In this document: positions 33,848 to 45,483 of the stretch, piece by piece
Layout: each line of letters begins with the position of its first letter
Numbering within the stretch: position 1 is the stretch's first letter
NCBI GenBank assembly: GCA_946699065.1
Contig: CAMPDV010000220.1
Coordinates: 62,001-126,000, forward strand
Direction: 5' to 3'
From: Loxodes magnus
Lineage: Eukaryota > Ciliophora > Karyorelictea > Loxodida > Loxodidae
Length of the DNA: 64,000 nucleotides
Made by a program: the position numbers and the translations under genes
The notes under the pieces: generated by a model
Databases searched by the model: none
What the model saw: only the letters and a program-made list of their open reading frames with translations
What the model was told of the DNA's origin: nothing

Positions 33848-35026
33848 ATGATTTGGTCAACATAAGTAGTTGCAATGTGTTTAGTAATGTGCTTTGGAAT
33901 ATTTAGAGAAGATGGTTTCACTATAAGTCAATGCAATAACAATAAGAAGCATTGTTTTGGAAGTGAATGTTGTGGTAATAATGGATGATGCGATTGACTG
34001 TAATGTCAGAATATATATGGAATGGCAGAGTATGATAAAAACAATGGAGAAAATCCTATGATATCTGAGTGTTGATATTATTCAAATTAGAGTTCCATTG
34101 CACATGCTTTTGCTACTTTAATAAATTATAAAACTCAATATACTTTAAGTGTTAACTAAGTATCTTCTAATATAAATTATTATGTTAGTCCATAGTAAAT
34201 TTTAGCACGCTTCATGCATGTTCCTGAAGTAACCAATTAATATTGTTCCGATCCATCTAACTTATTCGACTATGATGAATCTTATGGAGATTATTTAGGA
34301 ATTCTCTATCCTTACTATTTATGCGAATATGCTCATTTTTAGGAAGGATATGAGTATTTAGTAGACAATGATTGTATTTAATGAAATGATGAGAATATTG
34401 GAGAAGATGAAGAACCTGAAATGTGTAATGATGGAATAACAGCAGTAAATAATGTAGACCTTAGAAAGTGAAGAATAAATGATGATTTTGAAATTCATTA
34501 CAATAAAGATATATTTTCTCTGGCTTAAGAAAGCGATAAATTCGATTTTAGTGATAGTAATCAAGTAGAAGACCTGAAAAGTAAAGTTTTATAAGCTGGA
34601 ATTGTAGTAAAAATAAACATCAATAAAGGTTCTTGGTATACACCTGATTATTGGAGTTTAGGGAATTCATCTACAACATGCATTTATAAAAATAATGCAA
34701 ATAATGATTTAGGAACGTTATGATAGTAAACAGTAGAAAGATTCGTTGTTTGTACAGGATATCATACTACGGATTCGATTGATTATCTACATTGCTAAGA
34801 TCCAGGTAATTGGAATCGTGCTCCTTATACAGATTAGTTTGGATATTTGGATAAACGTACGAATCCTATAGGAACAATGAATCCTATCTACTTCACTTAA
34901 ACAAAGAAAGATTTTTATTAAGGAGGTTTTTTCTGGTTAAAACTGGAGTATACAGATTATATATAGGCATGGTATTACTTGACTGTAGATGTTTATGATG
35001 GTTTTTTATGGCACAGCTGGAGTTGA
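33848..35026 (+). CDS. Papain-like (C1A) secreted protein, probably inactive; array copy 1
   Basis: 392 codons from ATG to UGA. The N-terminus (VVAMCLVMCFGIF) looks like a signal peptide. A Cys cluster follows (CNNNKKHCFGSECCGNNGWC). SSIAHAFATLINY with VSPQQILARF about 25 residues on aligns with papain's CGSCWAFA...LSEQ-L. Later, VEDLKSKVLQAGIVVKINI matches the I...GPV-V-I strand, ERFVVCTGYH matches HAV..VGYG, and FFWLKLEYTDY matches YWI.KNSWG. In this alignment catalytic Cys, His and Asn become Ala, Arg and Glu, so a pseudoprotease is likely; a lectin- or inhibitor-like role is possible. About 20 Cys remain, consistent with secretion. Six UGA and eight UGG codons encode Trp. AT-rich text after the terminal UGA supports it as the stop. 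Confidence 0.75.
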
Positions 35027-35150
35027 ATGGATTCTTTTAATTAATTTTTTTGCTAATATATTTTTGTTTAATATCATAAATATCTATAAAAAGTATCTAA
35101 AAAGATACCAAAAAAGTATATTTAAAGTAATAATTTATAGAAAGTTATAA

Positions 35151-36329
35151 ATGATTTGGTCAACATAAGTAGTTGCAATGTGTTTAGTAATGTGCTTTGG
35201 AATATTTAGAGAAGATGGTTTCACTATAAGTCAATGCAATAACAATAAGAAGCATTGTTTTGGAAGTGAATGTTGTGGTAATAATGGATGATGCGATTGA
35301 CTGTAATGTCAGAATATATATGGAATGGCAGAGTATGATAAAAACAATGGAGAAAATCCTATGATATCTGAGTGTTGATATTATTCAAATTAGAGTTCCA
35401 TTGCACATGCTTTTGCTACTTTAATAAATTATAAAACTCAATATACTTTAAGTGTTAACTAAGTATCTTCTAATATAAATTATTATGTTAGTCCATAGTA
35501 AATTTTAGCACGCTTCATGCATGTTCCTGAAGTAACCAATTAATATTGTTCCGATCCATCTAACTTATTCGACTATGATGAATCTTATGGAGATTATTTA
35601 GGAATTCTCTATCCTTACTATTTATGCGAATATGCTCATTTTTAGGAAGGATATGAGTATTTAGTAGACAATGATTGTATTTAATGAAATGATGAGAATA
35701 TTGGAGAAGATGAAGAACCTGAAATGTGTAATGATGGAATAACAGCAGTAAATAATGTAGACCTTAGAAAGTGAAGAATAAATGATGATTTTGAAATTCA
35801 TTACAATAAAGATATATTTTCTCTGGCTTAAGAAAGCGATAAATTCGATTTTAGTGATAGTAATCAAGTAGAAGACCTGAAAAGTAAAGTTTTATAAGCT
35901 GGAATTGTAGTAAAAATAAACATCAATAAAGGTTCTTGGTATACACCTGATTATTGGAGTTTAGGGAATTCATCTACAACATGCATTTATAAAAATAATG
36001 CAAATAATGATTTAGGAACGTTATGATAGTAAACAGTAGAAAGATTCGTTGTTTGTACAGGATATCATACTACGGATTCGATTGATTATCTACATTGCTA
36101 AGATCCAGGTAATTGGAATCGTGCTCCTTATACAGATTAGTTTGGATATTTGGATAAACGTACGAATCCTATAGGAACAATGAATCCTATCTACTTCACT
36201 TAAACAAAGAAAGATTTTTATTAAGGAGGTTTTTTCTGGTTAAAACTGGAGTATACAGATTATATATAGGCATGGTATTACTTGACTGTAGATGTTTATG
36301 ATGGTTTTTTATGGCACAGCTGGAGTTGA
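35151..36329 (+). CDS. Papain-like secreted protein, array copy 2
   Basis: Identical to copy 1 as far as read, at exactly one period. Complete from ATG to UGA; domain notes as for copy 1. Confidence 0.75.
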
Positions 36330-36453
36330 ATGGATTCTTTTAATTAATTTTTTTGCTAATATATTTTTGTTTAATATCATAAATATCTATAAAAAGTATC
36401 TAAAAAGATACCAAAAAAGTATATTTAAAGTAATAATTTATAGAAAGTTATAA

Positions 36454-37632
36454 ATGATTTGGTCAACATAAGTAGTTGCAATGTGTTTAGTAATGTGCTT
36501 TGGAATATTTAGAGAAGATGGTTTCACTATAAGTCAATGCAATAACAATAAGAAGCATTGTTTTGGAAGTGAATGTTGTGGTAATAATGGATGATGCGAT
36601 TGACTGTAATGTCAGAATATATATGGAATGGCAGAGTATGATAAAAACAATGGAGAAAATCCTATGATATCTGAGTGTTGATATTATTCAAATTAGAGTT
36701 CCATTGCACATGCTTTTGCTACTTTAATAAATTATAAAACTCAATATACTTTAAGTGTTAACTAAGTATCTTCTAATATAAATTATTATGTTAGTCCATA
36801 GTAAATTTTAGCACGCTTCATGCATGTTCCTGAAGTAACCAATTAATATTGTTCCGATCCATCTAACTTATTCGACTATGATGAATCTTATGGAGATTAT
36901 TTAGGAATTCTCTATCCTTACTATTTATGCGAATATGCTCATTTTTAGGAAGGATATGAGTATTTAGTAGACAATGATTGTATTTAATGAAATGATGAGA
37001 ATATTGGAGAAGATGAAGAACCTGAAATGTGTAATGATGGAATAACAGCAGTAAATAATGTAGACCTTAGAAAGTGAAGAATAAATGATGATTTTGAAAT
37101 TCATTACAATAAAGATATATTTTCTCTGGCTTAAGAAAGCGATAAATTCGATTTTAGTGATAGTAATCAAGTAGAAGACCTGAAAAGTAAAGTTTTATAA
37201 GCTGGAATTGTAGTAAAAATAAACATCAATAAAGGTTCTTGGTATACACCTGATTATTGGAGTTTAGGGAATTCATCTACAACATGCATTTATAAAAATA
37301 ATGCAAATAATGATTTAGGAACGTTATGATAGTAAACAGTAGAAAGATTCGTTGTTTGTACAGGATATCATACTACGGATTCGATTGATTATCTACATTG
37401 CTAAGATCCAGGTAATTGGAATCGTGCTCCTTATACAGATTAGTTTGGATATTTGGATAAACGTACGAATCCTATAGGAACAATGAATCCTATCTACTTC
37501 ACTTAAACAAAGAAAGATTTTTATTAAGGAGGTTTTTTCTGGTTAAAACTGGAGTATACAGATTATATATAGGCATGGTATTACTTGACTGTAGATGTTT
37601 ATGATGGTTTTTTATGGCACAGCTGGAGTTGA
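36454..37632 (+). CDS. Papain-like secreted protein, array copy 3
   Basis: Complete and identical to copy 1 as far as read. The preceding spacer is unchanged. Confidence 0.75.
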
Positions 37633-37756
37633 ATGGATTCTTTTAATTAATTTTTTTGCTAATATATTTTTGTTTAATATCATAAATATCTATAAAAAGT
37701 ATCTAAAAAGATACCAAAAAAGTATATTTAAAGTAATAATTTATAGAAAGTTATAA

Positions 37757-38935
37757 ATGATTTGGTCAACATAAGTAGTTGCAATGTGTTTAGTAATGTG
37801 CTTTGGAATATTTAGAGAAGATGGTTTCACTATAAGTCAATGCAATAACAATAAGAAGCATTGTTTTGGAAGTGAATGTTGTGGTAATAATGGATGATGC
37901 GATTGACTGTAATGTCAGAATATATATGGAATGGCAGAGTATGATAAAAACAATGGAGAAAATCCTATGATATCTGAGTGTTGATATTATTCAAATTAGA
38001 GTTCCATTGCACATGCTTTTGCTACTTTAATAAATTATAAAACTCAATATACTTTAAGTGTTAACTAAGTATCTTCTAATATAAATTATTATGTTAGTCC
38101 ATAGTAAATTTTAGCACGCTTCATGCATGTTCCTGAAGTAACCAATTAATATTGTTCCGATCCATCTAACTTATTCGACTATGATGAATCTTATGGAGAT
38201 TATTTAGGAATTCTCTATCCTTACTATTTATGCGAATATGCTCATTTTTAGGAAGGATATGAGTATTTAGTAGACAATGATTGTATTTAATGAAATGATG
38301 AGAATATTGGAGAAGATGAAGAACCTGAAATGTGTAATGATGGAATAACAGCAGTAAATAATGTAGACCTTAGAAAGTGAAGAATAAATGATGATTTTGA
38401 AATTCATTACAATAAAGATATATTTTCTCTGGCTTAAGAAAGCGATAAATTCGATTTTAGTGATAGTAATCAAGTAGAAGACCTGAAAAGTAAAGTTTTA
38501 TAAGCTGGAATTGTAGTAAAAATAAACATCAATAAAGGTTCTTGGTATACACCTGATTATTGGAGTTTAGGGAATTCATCTACAACATGCATTTATAAAA
38601 ATAATGCAAATAATGATTTAGGAACGTTATGATAGTAAACAGTAGAAAGATTCGTTGTTTGTACAGGATATCATACTACGGATTCGATTGATTATCTACA
38701 TTGCTAAGATCCAGGTAATTGGAATCGTGCTCCTTATACAGATTAGTTTGGATATTTGGATAAACGTACGAATCCTATAGGAACAATGAATCCTATCTAC
38801 TTCACTTAAACAAAGAAAGATTTTTATTAAGGAGGTTTTTTCTGGTTAAAACTGGAGTATACAGATTATATATAGGCATGGTATTACTTGACTGTAGATG
38901 TTTATGATGGTTTTTTATGGCACAGCTGGAGTTGA
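37757..38935 (+). CDS. Papain-like secreted protein, array copy 4
   Basis: Complete and identical to copy 1 as far as read. Confidence 0.75.
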
Positions 38936-39059
38936 ATGGATTCTTTTAATTAATTTTTTTGCTAATATATTTTTGTTTAATATCATAAATATCTATAAAA
39001 AGTATCTAAAAAGATACCAAAAAAGTATATTTAAAGTAATAATTTATAGAAAGTTATAA

Positions 39060-40238
39060 ATGATTTGGTCAACATAAGTAGTTGCAATGTGTTTAGTAAT
39101 GTGCTTTGGAATATTTAGAGAAGATGGTTTCACTATAAGTCAATGCAATAACAATAAGAAGCATTGTTTTGGAAGTGAATGTTGTGGTAATAATGGATGA
39201 TGCGATTGACTGTAATGTCAGAATATATATGGAATGGCAGAGTATGATAAAAACAATGGAGAAAATCCTATGATATCTGAGTGTTGATATTATTCAAATT
39301 AGAGTTCCATTGCACATGCTTTTGCTACTTTAATAAATTATAAAACTCAATATACTTTAAGTGTTAACTAAGTATCTTCTAATATAAATTATTATGTTAG
39401 TCCATAGTAAATTTTAGCACGCTTCATGCATGTTCCTGAAGTAACCAATTAATATTGTTCCGATCCATCTAACTTATTCGACTATGATGAATCTTATGGA
39501 GATTATTTAGGAATTCTCTATCCTTACTATTTATGCGAATATGCTCATTTTTAGGAAGGATATGAGTATTTAGTAGACAATGATTGTATTTAATGAAATG
39601 ATGAGAATATTGGAGAAGATGAAGAACCTGAAATGTGTAATGATGGAATAACAGCAGTAAATAATGTAGACCTTAGAAAGTGAAGAATAAATGATGATTT
39701 TGAAATTCATTACAATAAAGATATATTTTCTCTGGCTTAAGAAAGCGATAAATTCGATTTTAGTGATAGTAATCAAGTAGAAGACCTGAAAAGTAAAGTT
39801 TTATAAGCTGGAATTGTAGTAAAAATAAACATCAATAAAGGTTCTTGGTATACACCTGATTATTGGAGTTTAGGGAATTCATCTACAACATGCATTTATA
39901 AAAATAATGCAAATAATGATTTAGGAACGTTATGATAGTAAACAGTAGAAAGATTCGTTGTTTGTACAGGATATCATACTACGGATTCGATTGATTATCT
40001 ACATTGCTAAGATCCAGGTAATTGGAATCGTGCTCCTTATACAGATTAGTTTGGATATTTGGATAAACGTACGAATCCTATAGGAACAATGAATCCTATC
40101 TACTTCACTTAAACAAAGAAAGATTTTTATTAAGGAGGTTTTTTCTGGTTAAAACTGGAGTATACAGATTATATATAGGCATGGTATTACTTGACTGTAG
40201 ATGTTTATGATGGTTTTTTATGGCACAGCTGGAGTTGA
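39060..40238 (+). CDS. Papain-like secreted protein, array copy 5
   Basis: Complete and identical to copy 1 as far as read. Confidence 0.75.
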
Positions 40239-40362
40239 ATGGATTCTTTTAATTAATTTTTTTGCTAATATATTTTTGTTTAATATCATAAATATCTATA
40301 AAAAGTATCTAAAAAGATACCAAAAAAGTATATTTAAAGTAATAATTTATAGAAAGTTATAA

Positions 40363-41541
40363 ATGATTTGGTCAACATAAGTAGTTGCAATGTGTTTAGT
40401 AATGTGCTTTGGAATATTTAGAGAAGATGGTTTCACTATAAGTCAATGCAATAACAATAAGAAGCATTGTTTTGGAAGTGAATGTTGTGGTAATAATGGA
40501 TGATGCGATTGACTGTAATGTCAGAATATATATGGAATGGCAGAGTATGATAAAAACAATGGAGAAAATCCTATGATATCTGAGTGTTGATATTATTCAA
40601 ATTAGAGTTCCATTGCACATGCTTTTGCTACTTTAATAAATTATAAAACTCAATATACTTTAAGTGTTAACTAAGTATCTTCTAATATAAATTATTATGT
40701 TAGTCCATAGTAAATTTTAGCACGCTTCATGCATGTTCCTGAAGTAACCAATTAATATTGTTCCGATCCATCTAACTTATTCGACTATGATGAATCTTAT
40801 GGAGATTATTTAGGAATTCTCTATCCTTACTATTTATGCGAATATGCTCATTTTTAGGAAGGATATGAGTATTTAGTAGACAATGATTGTATTTAATGAA
40901 ATGATGAGAATATTGGAGAAGATGAAGAACCTGAAATGTGTAATGATGGAATAACAGCAGTAAATAATGTAGACCTTAGAAAGTGAAGAATAAATGATGA
41001 TTTTGAAATTCATTACAATAAAGATATATTTTCTCTGGCTTAAGAAAGCGATAAATTCGATTTTAGTGATAGTAATCAAGTAGAAGACCTGAAAAGTAAA
41101 GTTTTATAAGCTGGAATTGTAGTAAAAATAAACATCAATAAAGGTTCTTGGTATACACCTGATTATTGGAGTTTAGGGAATTCATCTACAACATGCATTT
41201 ATAAAAATAATGCAAATAATGATTTAGGAACGTTATGATAGTAAACAGTAGAAAGATTCGTTGTTTGTACAGGATATCATACTACGGATTCGATTGATTA
41301 TCTACATTGCTAAGATCCAGGTAATTGGAATCGTGCTCCTTATACAGATTAGTTTGGATATTTGGATAAACGTACGAATCCTATAGGAACAATGAATCCT
41401 ATCTACTTCACTTAAACAAAGAAAGATTTTTATTAAGGAGGTTTTTTCTGGTTAAAACTGGAGTATACAGATTATATATAGGCATGGTATTACTTGACTG
41501 TAGATGTTTATGATGGTTTTTTATGGCACAGCTGGAGTTGA
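40363..41541 (+). CDS. Papain-like secreted protein, array copy 6
   Basis: Complete and identical to copy 1 as far as read. Confidence 0.75.
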
Positions 41542-41665
41542 ATGGATTCTTTTAATTAATTTTTTTGCTAATATATTTTTGTTTAATATCATAAATATCT
41601 ATAAAAAGTATCTAAAAAGATACCAAAAAAGTATATTTAAAGTAATAATTTATAGAAAGTTATAA

Positions 41666-42844
41666 ATGATTTGGTCAACATAAGTAGTTGCAATGTGTTT
41701 AGTAATGTGCTTTGGAATATTTAGAGAAGATGGTTTCACTATAAGTCAATGCAATAACAATAAGAAGCATTGTTTTGGAAGTGAATGTTGTGGTAATAAT
41801 GGATGATGCGATTGACTGTAATGTCAGAATATATATGGAATGGCAGAGTATGATAAAAACAATGGAGAAAATCCTATGATATCTGAGTGTTGATATTATT
41901 CAAATTAGAGTTCCATTGCACATGCTTTTGCTACTTTAATAAATTATAAAACTCAATATACTTTAAGTGTTAACTAAGTATCTTCTAATATAAATTATTA
42001 TGTTAGTCCATAGTAAATTTTAGCACGCTTCATGCATGTTCCTGAAGTAACCAATTAATATTGTTCCGATCCATCTAACTTATTCGACTATGATGAATCT
42101 TATGGAGATTATTTAGGAATTCTCTATCCTTACTATTTATGCGAATATGCTCATTTTTAGGAAGGATATGAGTATTTAGTAGACAATGATTGTATTTAAT
42201 GAAATGATGAGAATATTGGAGAAGATGAAGAACCTGAAATGTGTAATGATGGAATAACAGCAGTAAATAATGTAGACCTTAGAAAGTGAAGAATAAATGA
42301 TGATTTTGAAATTCATTACAATAAAGATATATTTTCTCTGGCTTAAGAAAGCGATAAATTCGATTTTAGTGATAGTAATCAAGTAGAAGACCTGAAAAGT
42401 AAAGTTTTATAAGCTGGAATTGTAGTAAAAATAAACATCAATAAAGGTTCTTGGTATACACCTGATTATTGGAGTTTAGGGAATTCATCTACAACATGCA
42501 TTTATAAAAATAATGCAAATAATGATTTAGGAACGTTATGATAGTAAACAGTAGAAAGATTCGTTGTTTGTACAGGATATCATACTACGGATTCGATTGA
42601 TTATCTACATTGCTAAGATCCAGGTAATTGGAATCGTGCTCCTTATACAGATTAGTTTGGATATTTGGATAAACGTACGAATCCTATAGGAACAATGAAT
42701 CCTATCTACTTCACTTAAACAAAGAAAGATTTTTATTAAGGAGGTTTTTTCTGGTTAAAACTGGAGTATACAGATTATATATAGGCATGGTATTACTTGA
42801 CTGTAGATGTTTATGATGGTTTTTTATGGCACAGCTGGAGTTGA
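41666..42844 (+). CDS. Papain-like secreted protein, array copy 7
   Basis: Complete and identical to copy 1 as far as read; the last full gene of the array. Confidence 0.75.
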
Positions 42845-42968
42845 ATGGATTCTTTTAATTAATTTTTTTGCTAATATATTTTTGTTTAATATCATAAATA
42901 TCTATAAAAAGTATCTAAAAAGATACCAAAAAAGTATATTTAAAGTAATAATTTATAGAAAGTTATAA

Positions 42969-43780
42969 ATGATTTGGTCAACATAAGTAGTTGCAATGTG
43001 TTTAGTAATGTGCTTTGGAATATTTAGAGAAGATGGTTTCACTATAAGTCAATGCAATAACAATAAGAAGCATTGTTTTGGAAGTGAATGTTGTGGTAAT
43101 AATGGATGATGCGATTGACTGTAATGTCAGAATATATATGGAATGGCAGAGTATGATAAAAACAATGGAGAAAATCCTATGATATCTGAGTGTTGATATT
43201 ATTCAAATTAGAGTTCCATTGCACATGCTTTTGCTACTTTAATAAATTATAAAACTCAATATACTTTAAGTGTTAACTAAGTATCTTCTAATATAAATTA
43301 TTATGTTAGTCCATAGTAAATTTTAGCACGCTTCATGCATGTTCCTGAAGTAACCAATTAATATTGTTCCGATCCATCTAACTTATTCGACTATGATGAA
43401 TCTTATGGAGATTATTTAGGAATTCTCTATCCTTACTATTTATGCGAATATGCTCATTTTTAGGAAGGATATGAGTATTTAGTAGACAATGATTGTATTT
43501 AATGAAATGATGAGAATATTGGAGAAGATGAAGAACCTGAAATGTGTAATGATGGAATAACAGCAGTAAATAATGTAGACCTTAGAAAGTGAAGAATAAA
43601 TGATGATTTTGAAATTCATTACAATAAAGATATATTTTCTCTGGCTTAAGAAAGCGATAAATTCGATTTTAGTGATAGTAATCAAGTAGAAGACCTGAAA
43701 AGTAAAGTTTTATAAGCTGGAATTGTAGTAAAAATAAACATCAATAAAGGTTCTTGGTATACACCTGATTATTGGAGTTT
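42969..43780 (+). pseudogene. 3'-truncated papain-like gene copy at array end
   Basis: Starts like the others but leaves the repeat after TGGAGTTT at 43,780, losing about 120 C-terminal codons, including the segments aligned with catalytic His and Asn. The frame continues into unrelated AT-rich DNA for about 55 codons before a UGA near 43,943, so a chimeric product is possible. Confidence 0.8.
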
Positions 43781-43933
43781 TTTCATGCCATACTATTTTA
43801 TTAAATTTCGATATACATTAGATTTTATTGCTATATGTTTTCATAATTCGTTATTAACGATGATAAGGTTATTATGCAAAATTCCTGTTTTTTTCCATTA
43901 TTTTAATATCATATATATATATTCAATCATGTT

Positions 43934-44329
43934 TGTTCAAAGGTGAACAGCAAGGAACGTCTTTATCATAGGTTGGGGAATTTAAGCAACCATAATCGAC
44001 TTTTTGTCTTCATCTGCTTTGTTTTTTCCTCTATACTTCTGCTTGTTTGACTTTAGGCACTGATATATTTTAATTTTTAATTCTGGATATAAAAGCAAAT
44101 TATTTTTGCGAGCTTCATCAGAGGATAGAATTGTATACCCATAATTGATACATGTCGTCCTCTGCTTTGGTGATGCAATGAGACACAATCCTGCCATGTC
44201 CTTGAACCTCCAACAAGTATTAAAGATTACGAGTATTCTTATAATTTTATCAGTAACAATCATTCTTGTCAGTATGAAACATTTTTTAAAGAGCTGCGCA
44301 CCAACGAGAGTGCTACGCACTCTATAATC
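43934..44329 (+). repeat. Short dispersed element, family SC, copy 2
   Basis: Begins with a TGTTCA/TGAACA hairpin. It contains ATCATAGGTTGGGGAA, then a G-CAACC that can pair back, and ATAATCGAC, and ends in the common tail (44,288-44,329, GAGCTGCGCACC...GTGCTACGCACTC) followed by ATTT-rich DNA. It sits between the broken end of the array and the next gene. Both strands have short open frames here, but neither is shared with the other copies. Confidence 0.6.
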
Positions 44330-44347
44330 AAATTTATTTATTTATCA

Positions 44348-45091
44348 CTATTATCATAGCTTTATTTTAAGTCTTGTTTTATAGGTAATTTCCTAAAGCA
44401 GTTAAAGCAAGATTTAATAAAGCTATTTAGATTAGTTTTAGACCTTTTGTAAATGGAATTTTGTTAGCTTATCAAATTAAAATATAAAAGACTAGAACTA
44501 CTGAAATGAGAAAAATATTGCTAGTAAATGTAAGAAGAGCTTCTACAATATAAGGAAAGGGAATTTAAAGAATCATTACTGTGAATTAGATAAAATTCTT
44601 TATTGGTTATCAAGAACTAAATAGTTTAAGAAGTATTTATTTTAGACTGAGATCAAGACAGTTGATAAAATACTAACAAGTAAGAGTAAAATGAACATAA
44701 AGATTAAAAATGCTGTGTAGCAAAGACAAAGAGTAATTGGTTGAAAGAAGTACCCTAAAATGATAGTTAAGAAGAAAATTCTATGTTGGACGAGACTAAT
44801 GATGTAACAAAATTCTATAGCGAACTCTTTCTTGGGAAAGAAGAATAAATTTAAATTTAAAATTAAGTTTAACTTTAATAAAGTCAGTAAAAATAATATG
44901 GAGATTAGCCAAAAGAAGAGTAAAATATTGCATAGAATCATTAAAAGGAAGAATTATAGCCAGTCTTACAGAATGAATGTATGATTTCATAAAGCAAAAA
45001 GAGTAGTTCAAATATATCTAAAGAAGGAAAAAAAGATGAAAAGGAAGAAGATGAAGTGATAAAAGCAAAAGTTATATAATTTAACTTATGA
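44348..45091 (+). CDS. Basic protein with acidic tail, 5' end cut by an element?
   Basis: A plus-strand frame ending at the UGA at 45,089. Convincing text includes KYLFQTEIKTVDKILTSK, ISPKEEQNIAQNHQKEE and a charged end, KKDEKEEDEVIKAK. It runs upstream without an ATG right up to the tail of the short element ending at 44,329, so the element's insertion may have replaced the 5' end; a missing exon is the alternative. UGA is read as Trp at least twice. The minus strand of this stretch gives a very hydrophobic frame that I regard as a shadow. No family recognised. Confidence 0.45.
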
Positions 45092-45483
45092 ATTATAAGT
45101 AATTTTAACTTATTAAAGAAATATAAAATAAATAATCTCATATCTAAGCAAATATATTTCATTAATTTTCTTAATATTTCTTAATATTATATGAAAGCTT
45201 TATTTGTATTTAAAAGATCATTATCTAAGATGAAGTATATAAGAAGAATTATAAATAAATCTTAATAAACTAACAAACTAAATAGTTCTTAAGATTAAAA
45301 GTTCTATTCTAATAATATCAATTTGTGAATATGAATTACCTACTTTTTTATTGATTATTTTATTTAATCATCATAAATTATTTTATATCTAAGATTTTTC
45401 TCTATTTTTTATAATATTTTTCATATTTATGCCTTATACTTACAAAGACTCTGTTGCATAATTCATTTTTTTAATTTTTTCCA

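Larger units (their letters stand above)
32989..43780 (+). repeat. 1303-bp tandem gene array (about 8.3 units)
   Basis: The same 1303-bp unit repeats head to tail. Successive landmarks fall exactly 1303 bp apart (for example start codons at 33,848, 35,151, 36,454 and so on to 42,969), and I saw no base difference between units. Each unit is one 1179-bp reading frame plus a 124-bp spacer. The array starts inside a gene and ends inside a gene. The units' identity implies very recent amplification or strong homogenisation. Copy number in the real chromosome could differ, because such arrays are often collapsed or misjoined in assembly. One more stretch of the same sequence lies at 59,729-60,638. 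Confidence 0.95.

Noticed and set aside
33055-43685. Identical 68-residue standard-code ORFs on the minus strand, one per array unit
   Set aside because: They are antisense to the papain-like frame, are opened by its codon bias, and do not look like a protein.
32989-43780. CRISPR or satellite DNA
   Set aside because: The unit is 1.3 kb and mostly coding, so it is neither a CRISPR array nor a non-coding satellite.
44642-44941. A minus-strand 99-residue multi-TM protein
   Set aside because: It is antisense to a charged plus-strand coding frame ending at 45,091.
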